Part shown: piece by piece, positions 11,906 through 22,760 of the stretch
How positions within the stretch are numbered: position 1 is the first letter of the stretch
Layout of the letters: every line of letters begins with the position of its first letter
Assembly (NCBI RefSeq): GCF_040802235.1
Contig: NC_133174.1
Span: 107,203,647 to 107,267,646 of the forward strand
Direction: 5' to 3'
DNA length: 64,000 nt
Source of the DNA: Manis javanica
Lineage: Eukaryota; Chordata; Mammalia; Pholidota; Manidae
Made by a program: the position numbers and the translations under genes
Notes under the pieces: generated by a model
Told to the model about the DNA's origin: nothing
Databases searched by the model: none
The model's input: only the letters and a program-made list of their open reading frames with translations

Positions 11906-13556
11906 TATTAAAGTGTCATTAATACACACTTATGTCAGTTTAAAATATACATCACAGTGGTTCAACAGTCCATGTGATTAGCTTATATTGTGAATGCAAA
12001 TTATTGTGCTCCTTTATCCCTTCCCCCACATAAACCCGCCCCAACTCTCCCCCTTTGGTAACCACTAGTCACTTCTCTGTGTCTATGAATCTAATCCTCT
12101 TCTGTTCCTTCTGTTTTGCTTTGTTTTTATACTCCACAAAGAAGTGAAATCATATGGTATTTGTCTTTCTCTGCCTACTTATTTCACTGAGCATAATATC
12201 CTCTAGATCCATCCATGTTGTTGCAAATGGCAGAATTTATTTTCTTCTTATGGTTGAATAATATTTATTGTGTGTATCTACAACATCTCCTTTAGCCATT
12301 CATCTATTGATGGACACTTAGGTTGCTTCCATATCTTGGCTATTGCAAATAGTGTGGCAATAAATATAGGGGTGTATACATCTTTTTGAATCAGGGATTT
12401 TGTTTTTTTCTAGTAAATTCCTAGGACTGGAATTTCTGGGTCAAATGGTATTTCTATTTTAGCTTTTTGAGGAACCTCCATACTGCTGTTCACAGCAGTT
12501 GCACCAATTTACATTCGCACATACAGGGTAGGAGGGTCCCCATTTCTCCCCATCCCCACCAACATTTGTTATTTCTTGTCTTTTGAATAGTAGGCACCCT
12601 AACTGGTGTGAGGTGATATCTCATTGTGGTTTTAATTTGTGTTTCCCTGATGATTAGCGATGTGGAGAATCTTTTCATGTGCCTGTTGGCCACTTGTATC
12701 TCTTTGGAGAAATGTCTGTTCAGGCCCTCCACCCATTTCTTAATCAGGTTATTTGGGTTTTGGGTGGGGAGTTCTTTATATATTTTGGATGTTAGCCCTT
12801 TACCAGAAGAGTCATTTACAAATATATTCTCCCATACTGTGGGATTCCTTTTTGTTCTGCTGATGGTGTCCTCCACTGTACAGAATCATTTTAGTTTGAT
12901 GTAGTCCCACTTGTTCATTTTTTATTTTGTTTCCCTTGCCCAAGGGGATATGTCCAGGAACAAATTGCTCATGCTCATATTCGAGAGATTTTTGCCCATG
13001 TCTTCTTGTAAGAGTTTTATAGTTTCATGACTTACATTCAGGTCTTTGAACCTTTTCGAGTTTACTTTTGTGTATAGAGTTAGACAATAATCCAGTTTCA
13101 TTCTCTTACATGTAGCTGTCCAGTTTTCCCAATACCAGTTGTTGAAGAGGCTGTCTTTTCCCCATTGCATATTCATGGCTTCTTTATTGTATATTAATGG
13201 ACCATATATGTGTGGGTCTGTATCTGGGCTCTCTATTTGGTTTCATTGATCTATGGGTCTGTTCTTGTGCCAGTGCCAAACTGTTTCTATTACTGTAGCT
13301 GTGTAGCAGAATATGGAGTCAGGGAGCATAATCCTCTCAGCTTTGTTCTTCTTTCTCAGGATTGCTTTGGCTATTTGGGGTCTTTTGTGGTTCCATATGG
13401 ATTTTAGAACTATTTGTTCTGGTTCATTGAGGAATGCTTTTGGTATTTTGATAGGGAATGTTTCATCTCCTTGGTTAGGTTTATTCCTAGTGGATTCTTT
13501 AAGGTTTTCTATGTACAATATGATGTCATGTACAAATCGTGACAGTTTAACAAAGC
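11906..13556 (-). mobile_element. L1 3' half (3' UTR and ORF2 C-terminal part), antisense
   Basis: Starts with a poly(T) run (reverse of a poly(A) tail) at 11899-11906 and reads antisense L1 3' UTR, then the ORF2 C-terminal region. Minus-strand frames 12876-12490, 13176-12922 and 13518-13243 carry L1 ORF2 signatures such as [16 protein letters not shown] and WENIFVND. 5' truncated near 13556. No matching target duplication was found at its two ends, so the junction with the sense L1 at 11905 may be a rearrangement. Confidence 0.85.
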
Positions 13557-15033
13557 TTAAGCTCTAAAAACCCCAAGTGGAAAAAGTCATGTTTGAGGCA
13601 GTCAGGGAAATCTAAATCTGGGGGACTAGGTGATGATATTACCAAGGGCTCATTGTTCCCATTCAAGTGCCCAGACAGCACTGGTTATGCAGGCAAAGGT
13701 CTCTGTTTTTTCAAAAGTGCACACAGATAAAGATGTAGAGATGAAAGGACCCATATGTCTGGAGTTTCACTTATCACAGCAAGAAGAGGAGGTGGAGCGA
13801 GGAAGAGAGAAGGAACGCAGGAAAGAAGGAAGTATGGGAGGGAGGAAAGAAGGTGGATGAAGCAAGTTTGGTCAAATCCTGGTAAACAATGAAGCTTGAT
13901 GATGGTTTTTATGGGGTCTGTTAGAGTTCTCTGGCCATTGTTTAGTGTATTTGAGTATTTTCATGACAAACTTTTTTTTAAAAGATAAGTGAAACCTCTT
14001 CACACAAATCGCAGTGATGTGAATCACCCCTTATGTGTGTAAATTCAAGTTAATAGTATCTTTCCAGACTTCATTCTGAGGTCATAAGAATTCTGTGCAG
14101 ATTGTTTTATTTTAGCAACACCACTAGTAATAGTAATAGTTCCCCTATATGCATCTGGGAAACTGAGGCTCAGAGATAGGAAGGCTTGCCAGGGTCATGT
14201 CCTGAGTATACCGGGCCCAAGATCTTCCTGTGAGCAGGAAAGTAGAGCAACACACCTGTGCCCTGAAGCCAGATGCATGTGTCACATCTTCAGAGCCAGC
14301 TTACTTTACTGAATTCCCTGGTCTTTTCTGTAAAATGATTTTAGGTGGGGGTGGGGGTGGGTGGGAAGGGGCACTGTCCCCACTTTATCTGATGAAAGGT
14401 GCACACTCCTCTCATGCCTGTCCACAGGGAATTTGATGCTCAAATTTATGGGGACTCCCAATCCCCCTACAGGACAACTTTGGCCCCCACATAAGGCCTG
14501 CGTCTGGACCGTGCTCCCCACTGCCAGTAACTGCAGTAAATGGAACCATGGCAAGCCTCGAGCTGCTCTTCTGTCAGCATGTCCTAAAACACACCTTCAT
14601 GAGGGCGCTCCCCTGCACAAAACATACAGCTTTCCATGACCTCACAGGCAGACATTCTAACTCTTTCCTCAAGTTCCATCCCAACCAAACTTTCAAAGTT
14701 TATATTGCACCCAACAAAGAGTGCATGTCAGCCTCTGCTTCCAGCTCCTGCTCCCAGTCGCACTGCTTGAGCATGCCTTCTCCTGACCACCCTCAGGGTA
14801 CCTGAGACAAGCTTTACACTTGGTCACTGCTGGGCTTGCCCATACTACCTCCTTTGACTTAAGTTCCATGCACAGCCTGCTGAGAATTTACCAAAGTTGG
14901 AGTCTCTGTGTGAGGTGTAAGGGAAACCCCACTACCCTCCAGGGAAGCTGAATCTGCTTCTATCATGGGCTGTGAAGAACAGTCTCCTCAAAGGGTTGGC
15001 CCCTGGCCCATTTCCACCAAGCTGTGTAACCTT
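13557..15033. other. Intergenic DNA: MIR relic and G-rich tract
   Basis: Purine-rich GA tract at 13795-13858, a MIR-like core at about 14095-14215 (GGAAACTGAGGCTCAGAGAT), and a G-run cluster at 14347-14371. No exon recognised; open frames here lack homology I can name. Confidence 0.6.
14347..14371 (+). other. G-quadruplex-forming tract
   Basis: Five G-runs (5, 5, 3, 3 and 4 Gs) separated by single T or AA loops. This fits the standard G3+N1-7 quadruplex pattern with very short loops, which favours a stable parallel fold. No gene is nearby. Confidence 0.6.
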
Positions 15034-15049
15034 AAGAAAGTCACTGAAC
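15034..15049 (+). repeat. Target-site duplication, left, of the full-length L1
   Basis: AAGAAAGTCACTGAAC, repeated exactly at 22745-22760 right after the L1 poly(A) tail. Shows that the element between is one L1 insertion. Confidence 0.92.
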
Positions 15050-15689
15050 TGAGAGAGGGATTAAAGATGGCGGTGTGAGAGGCAAGACAGAGGCTTCCTT
15101 CTAAAACTGTACACAATTAGAAAATACAATTGGTGCAACTAATCCTGAGAGAGCAACAGGAAGAGGATGGCACCAGACTGCACACACCTGGAGAAAAGAG
15201 CAGACCTCACGGAACAGGGTAACATACCAAAGCTGTGGCCAGGTGGGATCCAAGCCCTCCCCCCACCCCAGCTCGCCAGCGGGAGGAAGAGCAATGGAGC
15301 AAGGAGGGAGTGGAGGCCTGGGACTGCTGAATACCTAGCTCTGGAGATCTGCTCTGGGAGCACAAACTACATTTCATGGTGCTTTCATGAGACTCGCATG
15401 ATTACTGGGTTGGAAAGCTAATACAGGCAGAATTCCTGGAGAGACTGAGATTCCAGCCACTTGTGGAAAGCAGGGATCCATATCCAGTTACACTGGGACA
15501 AAAGCTTATACCTGTGTGCTCAGCCCACTGGTTAAGTCAGTGGAGACAGGCACAGCATCTGGGAATCAGGGAACAGCTCTTTCCTCCCCCCAGGCACCAA
15601 TACTGCTCCCCTGCAACCCCCAACATTGCTTCAGGGGCTGAGCAGCTCCAGAGTAGAGCTTCTGGACACTAGAGGGCGACATATACAAA

Positions 15690-16540
15690 TATGAAATGCC
15701 AAAGGAACCTGGTCCAGAGTAAAATTAATATAACTCCAGAGAAAGATTTAAATGATATGGACCTTATGACTCTTCCTGAAAGGGAGTTCAAAATAAAAAT
15801 CATCAACATGCTAATGGAAAGATATCCAAGAACTCAGGAATGAATTCAGGTCAGAGTTCCAATCATTGAAGAGCACAATGGAGGGTATTAAAAGCAGGTT
15901 GGATACGGTGGAGGAGACGATAAATGAAATAGAAACTAGAGAAGAGGAATACAAAGAAGCTGAGGCACAGACAGAAAAAAGGATTTCTAAGAATGAAAGA
16001 ATATTGAGAGAACTGTGTGACCAATCCAAACTGAACAATACTCGCATTATAGGGATACCAGAAGAAGAAGAAGAAGAGAGAGAAAGGGATAGAAAGTGTC
16101 TTTGAGGGGGTAATTGCTGAAAACTTCCCCAATCTGGGGAAGGAGATAGTCTCTCAGGCCATGGAGGTGAACAGATCTCCCAACACAAGGGACCCAAGGA
16201 AGACAACACCAAGACATATAGTAATAAAATTGACAAAGATCAAGGACAAGGACAGACTATTAAAAGCAGCCAGAGAGAAAAATAAGATCACATACAAAGG
16301 AAAGCCCATCAGGCTAACATCAGACTTCTCAGCAGAAACCTTATAGGCCAGAAGGGAGTGGCATGATGTATTTAATGCCATGAAGCAGAAGGGCCTGAAA
16401 CCAAGATTAGTTTATCCAGCAAGATTATCATTTAAATTTGAAGGAGGGATTGAACAATTTGCAGATAAACAAAAGCTGAGAGAATTTACCTCCCACAATC
16501 CATGTATACAGTATATTTTGGAGGGACTTCTATAGAGGGA
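15690..16540 (+). pseudogene. L1 ORF1 (RNA-binding chaperone), frameshifted
   Basis: ATG at 15690 starts MKCQRNLVQSKINIT. A 1-nt shift near 15822 moves the frame (DIQELRNEFRSEFQSLKSTM continues in another frame). A long coiled coil follows (SRLDTVEETINEIE...), then a second shift at the GAA/GA repeat near 16065-16095, then RRM/C-terminal sequence (VFEGVIAENFPNLGKEI, PRHIVIKLTKIKDKDRLLKA) with a stop at 16344-16346 inside what should be the C-terminal domain. Role when intact: trimeric nucleic-acid chaperone of the L1 RNP. Confidence 0.88.
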
Positions 16541-16818
16541 AGTGTTCCTAAGGTTGAGTAGCTGTCACCAGAGGAAATAAAACCACAGTAAAGAAAGCAG
16601 AACAGCTAATTACTAAGCAAATGCAAAATTAAATTAACTACCCCCAAAGTCAATCAAGGGATAGACAAAGAATACAGAATATGATACCTAATATATGAAG
16701 GGTGAAGAAGGAAGAAAAAGGAGGAGAAATAGACAAGAACCTTTAGATTGTGTTTGTAACAGCATCTTAAGTGACTTAAGTTAGAGTCTTAGATAGTAAG
16801 GAAATTAACCTTGAACCT

Positions 16819-18840
16819 TTGGTAACCACGAATCTAAAGCCTGCAATGGCAATAAGTACATACCTATCGATAATCACCCTAAACGGAAAGGGACTGAATG
16901 CACCAATCAAAAGACACAGAGTCAGTGAATGGATAAAAAAACAAGACCCATCTATATGCTGCCTACAAGAGACTCACTTCAAACCCACAGACATACACAG
17001 ACTGAAAGTGAAGGGATGGAAAAGGATATTTCAGGCAACTAATAGGGAGAAAAGAGCAGGAGTTGCAGTACTTGTATCAGACAAACTAGACTTCAAAACA
17101 AAGAAAGTCACAAGAGACAAAGAAGGATATTACATAATGATAAAGGGGTCAATCCAACAAAAGGATATAACCATTATAAATATCTATGCTCACAACACAG
17201 GAGCACCCACATATGTGAAACAAATACTAACAGAATTAAAAGGGGAAATAGAATGCAATGCATTCATTCTAGGAGTCTTCAACATTCCACTCACTCTGAA
17301 GGACAGATCAACCAGGCAAAAGATAAGTAAGGAGACAGAGGCACTGAACAACACAATAGAACAGATGGACCTAACAGACATCTACAGAACTCTATACCCA
17401 AAAGCAACAGAATACACATTCTTCTCACATGCACAAGGAACATTTTCAAGAATAGATCATATACTAGGCCACAAAAAGAGCCCCAGTAAAATAAAAAATA
17501 TTGAAACTGTACCAACCAGTTTCTCAGATCACAAAGCTATGAAACTAGAAATAAATTATGCAAAGAAAATGAAAAATCCCACAAACACATGGAGGCTTCA
17601 CAACATGCTCCTAAATAACCAATGGATCAATGACCAAATAAAAACAGAAATCAAGCAATATATGGAGTCAAATGACAACAATAATTTAACACCGCAAAAT
17701 CTGTGGGACGCAACCAAGGCTGTGCTAAGAGGAAAGTATATTGCAATACAGGCCTACCTCAGGAAAGAAGAAAAATCCCATATGAGCAGTTTAAACTCAC
17801 AATTAATGAAACTAGAAAAAGAACAACAAATGAGGCCCAAAGTCAGTAGAAGTTGGGATATAATAAAGATTAGAGCACAAATAAATAAAATTGAGAAGAA
17901 TAAAACAATAGAAAGAATCAATGAAAGCAAGAGCTGGTTCTTCAAGGAAATAAACAAAATAGATAAACACTTAGCCAGACTTATCAAGAAAAAAAGGGAG
18001 TGTACACACATAAACAAAATCAGAAATGAGAAAGGAAAAATCACTATGGACACCACAGAAATGCAAAGAATTATTAGAGAATACTATGAAAAATTATATG
18101 CTAACAAACTGGATAACCTAGAAGAAATGGATAACTTTCTAGAAAAATACAACTTTCCAAGGCTGACCAAGGAAGAAACAGAAAATTTGAACAGACCAAT
18201 AACCAGCAACAAAATTGAACTTGTAATCAAAAAACCTACCTAAGAACAAAACCCCTGGACCAGATGGCTTCACCGCTGAATTTTATCAAACATTTAGTGA
18301 AGATGTAATACCCATTTTCCTTAAAGTTTTCCAAAAACTAGAAGTGGAGGGAATACTTCCAAACTCATTCTATGAGGCCAGCATCACTCTAATACCAAAA
18401 CTAGGCAAAGACACCACAAAAAAGGAAAATTACAAACTAATATCTCTAATGACTATAGATGCAAAAAAAAAAAAATACTATAGATGCAACAAAATATTAG
18501 TAAACTGAATTCAAAAATACTCAAAAAGATCATCCATCATGATCAAGTTGGATTTATGCCAGGGATGCAAAGATGGTACAACATTTGAAAATCCATCAAC
18601 AAAAAGAAGGACAAAAACCACATGATCATCTTCATAGATGCTGAAAAAGCATTTGACAAAATTCAACATCCATTCATGATAAAAACTCTCAACAAAATGG
18701 TTATAGAAAGCAAGTATCTCAACATAATAAAGGCCATATATGACAAACCCACAGCCAACATTATACTTAACAGCGAAAAGCTGAAAGCTTTTCCTTTAAG
18801 ACTGGGAACAAGACAAGGATGCCCACTCTCCCCACTTCTT
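16819..18840 (+). pseudogene. L1 ORF2, endonuclease domain and start of RT, 5' part
   Basis: Open for 474 codons (16819-18243), then frameshifted, with further breaks to 18840 where the nested element interrupts it. The APE-type endonuclease is recognisable: QETHF keeps the catalytic Glu, RIDHILGH and SFSDHK keep the later Asp and His, but the motif normally reading G-D-F-N is GVFN (ILGVFNIPL), so the catalytic Asp (human D145 equivalent) is Val. The first motif is LNGKGLN instead of LN-x-NGLN. RT motif A ([15 protein letters not shown]) is at 18631-18675. A poly(A) run and a duplicated CTATAGATGCAA near 18455-18490 add a break. Confidence 0.92.
18823..18839 (+). repeat. Target-site duplication, left, of the nested composite element
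   Basis: CCACTCTCCCCACTTCT, part of L1 ORF2, repeated exactly at 20538-20554. Defines the nested insertion as 18840-20537. Confidence 0.92.
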
Positions 18841-19069
18841 TTTTTTTTTTAATTTTTTTTTATTGAAGGGTAGTTGACACACAGTATTACATTAGTTTCA
18901 GGTGTACAACACAGTGATTTAACATTTATATACATGATAATTCTAGGTACCAGCTATCACCATACCAAGTTGTTACAATATTTTGACTATATTCCTTATG
19001 CTATACATTACATCCCAGTTACTTATTTATTTTACAATTGGAAGTGTGTACTTTTTTCTTTTTTTTTTG

Positions 19070-19982
19070 TGAGGGCATCTCTCATATTTATTGATCAAAT
19101 GGTTGTTAACCATAATAAAATTCTGTATAGGGGGGTCAGTGCTCAATGCACAATCATTAATCCACCCCAAGCCTAATTTTTGTCAGTCTCCAATCTTCTG
19201 AAGCATAATGAACAAGTTCTTACATGGAGAACAAATTCTTAGATAGTGAATAAGTTACATGGTGAACATTACAAGGGCAGTCATCACAGAGGCTTTTGGT
19301 TTTGATCATGCATTATGAACTATAAACAGTCAGTTCAAATATGAATATTCATTTGATTTTGATACTTGATTTATATGTGGATACCACATTTCTCTCTTTA
19401 TTATTATTATTTTTAATAAAATGCTGAAGTGGTAGGTAGATACAAGATAAAGGTAGAAAACATAGTTTAGTGTTGTAAGAGAGCAAATGTAGATGATCGG
19501 GTGTGTGCCTGTAGACTATGTGTTAATCCAAGCTAGACAAGGGCAATAAAACATCCACGTATGCAGAAGATTTCTCTCAGAACGGTGGGGGGGGGAGGTC
19601 CTAAGCCTCACCTCTGTTGATCCCCATTTTCTCACCTGATGGCCCCCCTGTGACTGTGCCTGTCTTAGGTTGTCCCTCCCTTGAGGAATCTTACCCATCT
19701 CTGGCTAACCAGTCATCTTCCGGGGCCATACAGGGAAATGTTAAATTGGTAAGTGAGAGAGAAGCCTTATTGTTTGAAAAGGTTAGCTTTTTACTTCTTT
19801 GCATATTTTATGCCCTGTGACTTCTATGCCCAGCATTTATCTTGAGGTGTCTTTACCACTTGGAAGAATTATGATACTCGGTAAATTCAATATGAGGCAC
19901 GAATTCTACTTAAGGGTTATAATTAGGAAGGAAGAAGAAAAGCTATAGAAGTAGCAGGTGGAAGAAAACCTGGGAAGATTGA
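19070..19982 (-). repeat. LTR-like non-coding segment downstream of the env fragment
   Basis: On the minus strand it follows the env stop, contains an AT-rich run near 19400-19425 (with ATTTTATTAAAAATAATAAT), a C9 run near 19588-19596, and ends in AATAAA plus poly(A). Its position after env and before a poly(A) site fits U3-R of a 3' LTR, captured as part of a polyadenylated retroviral transcript. Confidence 0.55.
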
Positions 19983-20510
19983 TTATTTCTTTGACATACC
20001 TTCTTGTAGGGTAACTTCAGCATGTATAGGTTTTAAACTACTAATTAAATTGCACACACACATTAACATAATAGGAGTATAGTTACGTAACCAAAGCATA
20101 CTTGTAATTACCAGCCATCTCCAGTGAAACCAAGAAAACCAGTTAGGCACCTTAGGCATTTGTGAAAACTTATCTATAATATGGCGAATATTGTCCAACT
20201 GAACTTGAACAGTCTGAGAGAAATCAGATAAATTAAAACAACCCATTCCTGGGGACTGTTCACATCCCATATGTTCTTTTAACAGTAAATAGTCTGTAGT
20301 TGTAAGATTTTGGAGCGCTACAATTTGCACTTCTCCTAATTCTTGGTTGAGTTCCAACAGTTTAGATCCAGTCAAATTTGTTGTTTTGCTGTATGCACAG
20401 GCCTGCTTAGATATCTCCTTCTTAATTCCCATTGCAAGTCCAGGAACTGGTGGGATGAGTGCATCTATACCTGTAGCAGTGCATGGATCTTTGTTGGTGT
20501 TTTTTGATGG
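19983..20510 (-). pseudogene. Retroviral envelope transmembrane-subunit fragment (retrotransposed)
   Basis: Open for 175 codons between a TGA at 20513-20511 and the stop at 19983; the first Met is at 20432. The middle has the heptad-like and disulfide-loop order of retroviral TM subunits: a Leu-rich helix, LTTTDYLLLKEHMG, then Cys-x7-Cys where class II TMs usually have Cys-x6-Cys-Cys, followed by NLSD, a second helix, a Trp-rich membrane-proximal stretch (WFSWFHWRW) and a hydrophobic segment. The surface subunit and cleavage region are absent. It cannot be a working envelope. Class II/betaretrovirus-like origin is inference. Confidence 0.75.
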
Positions 20511-20537
20511 TCATCTTCTGGCATGAGTCTTCCCGAG

Positions 20538-20554
20538 CCACTCTCCCCACTTCT
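20538..20554 (+). repeat. Target-site duplication, right, of the nested composite element
   Basis: Exact repeat of 18823-18839; L1 ORF2 resumes here with CTATTCAACATAG. Confidence 0.92.
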
Positions 20555-22382
20555 ATTCAACATAGTACTGGAGGTCCTAGCCACAGCAATCAGACAACAC
20601 AAAGAAATAAAAGGCATCCAGATTGACAAGGAAGAAGTTAAACTGTCCCTGTTTGCAGATGGCATGATATTGTACATAAAAAACCCTAAAGAATCCAGTC
20701 CAAAACTACTAGATCTAATATCTGAATTCAGCAAAGTTGCAGGAAAGAAAATTAATACACAGAAATCTGTGGCATTCCTATACACTAACAATGAACTAGC
20801 AGAGAGAGAAATCAGGAAAACAGTTCCATTTACAATTGCATCAAAAAGAATAAAATACCTAGGAATAAACCTAACCAAGGAAGTGAAAGACCTATACTCT
20901 GAAAACTACAAGACACTCATGACAGAAATTAAAGAACATACCAATAAATGGAAACACATCCTGTGCTCATGGATTGGAAGAATTAATATTGTCAAAATGG
21001 CCATCCTGCCTAAAGCAATCTATAGATTCAATGCAATTCCTATCAAAATACCAACAGCAGTCTTCAATGAACTAGAGAAAATCATCCTAAAATTCATATG
21101 GAACCACAAAAGACCTCGAATAGCCAAAGCAATCCTGAGAAGGAAGAATAACGCAGGGGCAATTACGCTCCCCAACTTCAAGCTCTACTACAAAGCCACA
21201 GTAATCAAGAGAATTTGGTACTGGCACAAGAACAGATCCATAGACCAATGGAACAGACTAGAGAGCCCTGATACAAACCCAACCATATATGGTCAATTAA
21301 TATATGATAAAGGAACCATGGACATACAATGGGGAAATGACAGCCTCTTCAACAGCTGGTGTTGGCAAAACTGGACAGCTACATGCAAGAGAATGAAACT
21401 GGATTATTGTTTAACCCCACACACAAAAGTAAACTTGAAATGGATTAAAGACTTGAATGTAAGTCATGAAACCATAAAACTCTTAGAAGACAACATAGGC
21501 AAAAATCTCCTGAATATAAGCATGAGCAACTTCTTCCTGAACCCATTTCCTCGAGAAAGGGAAGCAAAAGCCAAAATGAACTCATGGGACTACATCAAAC
21601 TAAAAAGTTTTTGTACGGCAAAGGACATCATCAACAAAAGAAAAAGGCGTCCTACAGTATGGGAGAATATATTTGTAAATGACATATCTGACAAGGGGTT
21701 GACATCCAAAATATATAAAGAACTTATACACCTTGGCACCCAAAAAGCAAATAACCCGATTAACAAATGGGCAGAGGATATGAAGAGATGGTTCTTCAAA
21801 GAGGTTATTTGGATGGCTAACAGACACATTGAAAGATGCTCCACATCACCAATCATCAGGGAAATGCAAATTAAAACCACAATGTGATATCACCTCACAC
21901 CAGTAAGGATGGCTAGCATCCAAAAGACAAACAACAACAAATGCTGGTGAGGATGCAGAGAAAGGGGAACCCTCCTACACTGCTGGTGGGAATGTAAGCT
22001 AGTTCAACCATTGTGGAAAGCAATATGGAGGTTCCTCAAAAAACTAAAAATAGAATTACCATTTGACCCCGGAATCCCACTCCTTGGAATATACCCAAAG
22101 AATACAACTTCTCAGATTCAAAAAGACATATGCATCCCTATGTTCATCGCAGCACTTTTTACAATAGCCAAGATATGGAAGCAACCTAAGTGTCCCTCTG
22201 CTGATGACTGGATAAAGAAGATGTGGTACATATATACAATGGAATACTATTCAGCCATAAGAAAGAAACAAATCCTACCATTTGCAACAACATGGGTGGA
22301 GCTGGAGGACATTATGCTCAGTGAAATAAGCCAGGCAGAGAAAGACAAACGCCAAATGATTTCCCTCATTTGTGGAGTATAA
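20555..22382 (+). pseudogene. L1 ORF2, RT and C-terminal domain, 3' part
   Basis: Resumes ORF2 after the nested element. Open to a TGA at 21885-21887, then at least one more stop, then a last open piece (22011-22382) with the Cys-rich-region-adjacent L1 C-terminus (FDPGIPLLGIYPK, WYIYTMEYYSAIRKK) ending at TAA. The RT catalytic motif, normally F-A-D-D, reads FADG ([12 protein letters not shown]) at about 20651-20686, so the second catalytic Asp is lost. Confidence 0.93.
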
Positions 22383-22744
22383 CAATGAGGCAAAACTGAA
22401 GGAACAAAATGGCAGCAGACTCAGAGACTCCAACAATGAACTAGTGGTTACCAAAGGGGAGGGGTGTGGGAGGGTGGGTGGGGAGGGAGGGAGAAGGGGA
22501 TTGAGGGGTATTATGTTTAGTACACATGGTATGGGGGATCATGGGGAGAACAATGTATCACAGAGAAGGGACATAATGGATTTCTGGCAACTTGCTGCAT
22601 GCACTGATGGACAGTGACTGCATTGGGGTATGCGTATGGACTTGATATATGGGTAAATGTAGTAACCACATTGTTTTTTCATGTGAAACCTTCATAAGAG
22701 TGTATATCAATCATACCTTAATAAAAATAAAAAAAAAAAAGAAA
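22383..22744 (+). mobile_element. L1 3' UTR with G-rich tract and poly(A)
   Basis: Follows the ORF2 stop. Contains a polypurine, G-run-rich tract at 22456-22500, a feature of many mammalian L1 3' UTRs with quadruplex potential, then AATAAAAATAAA and an A-rich tail. Confidence 0.9.
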
Positions 22745-22760
22745 AAGAAAGTCACTGAAC
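22745..22760 (+). repeat. Target-site duplication, right, of the full-length L1
   Basis: AAGAAAGTCACTGAAC, exact copy of 15034-15049. Confidence 0.92.

Larger units (their letters stand above)
18840..20537 (-). mobile_element. Composite retroelement: env-derived ORF, LTR-like sequence, poly(A), L1 3' tail, poly(A)
   Basis: A 1698-bp antisense insertion inside L1 ORF2, between exact 17-bp target duplications. Read on the minus strand from 20537: a short leader, a retroviral envelope transmembrane-type frame ending at 19983, about 0.9 kb of LTR-like non-coding sequence, AATAAA (19092-19087) and poly(A) (19068-19052), then about 200 bp of L1 3' UTR with its own AATAAA and poly(A) at 18860-18840. 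One pair of target duplications around both poly(A)-ended modules suggests either a single L1-mobilised chimera (template switching or 3' fusion) or an established composite family. Confidence 0.85.
15050..22744 (+). mobile_element. Near-full-length L1 retrotransposon, inactivated, with a nested insertion
   Basis: About 6.0 kb of L1 plus a 1.7 kb insertion, between perfect 16-bp target duplications. The 5' end (GATTAAAGATGGCGGTGTGA) is L1-like. A short 5' UTR (15050-15690) is followed by a broken ORF1, a broken ORF2 (EN and RT domains), a 3' UTR with a G-rich polypurine tract (22456-22500), AATAAA motifs and poly(A) at 22731-22744. Relatively young by its long open frames, but dead: several frameshifts and stops, catalytic-residue losses in both ORF2 enzymes and an insertion in RT. 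Confidence 0.95.

Noticed and set aside
12626..12904. 92-codon plus-strand frame and similar ones at 13210-13567
   Set aside because: Antisense translations of L1 ORF2.
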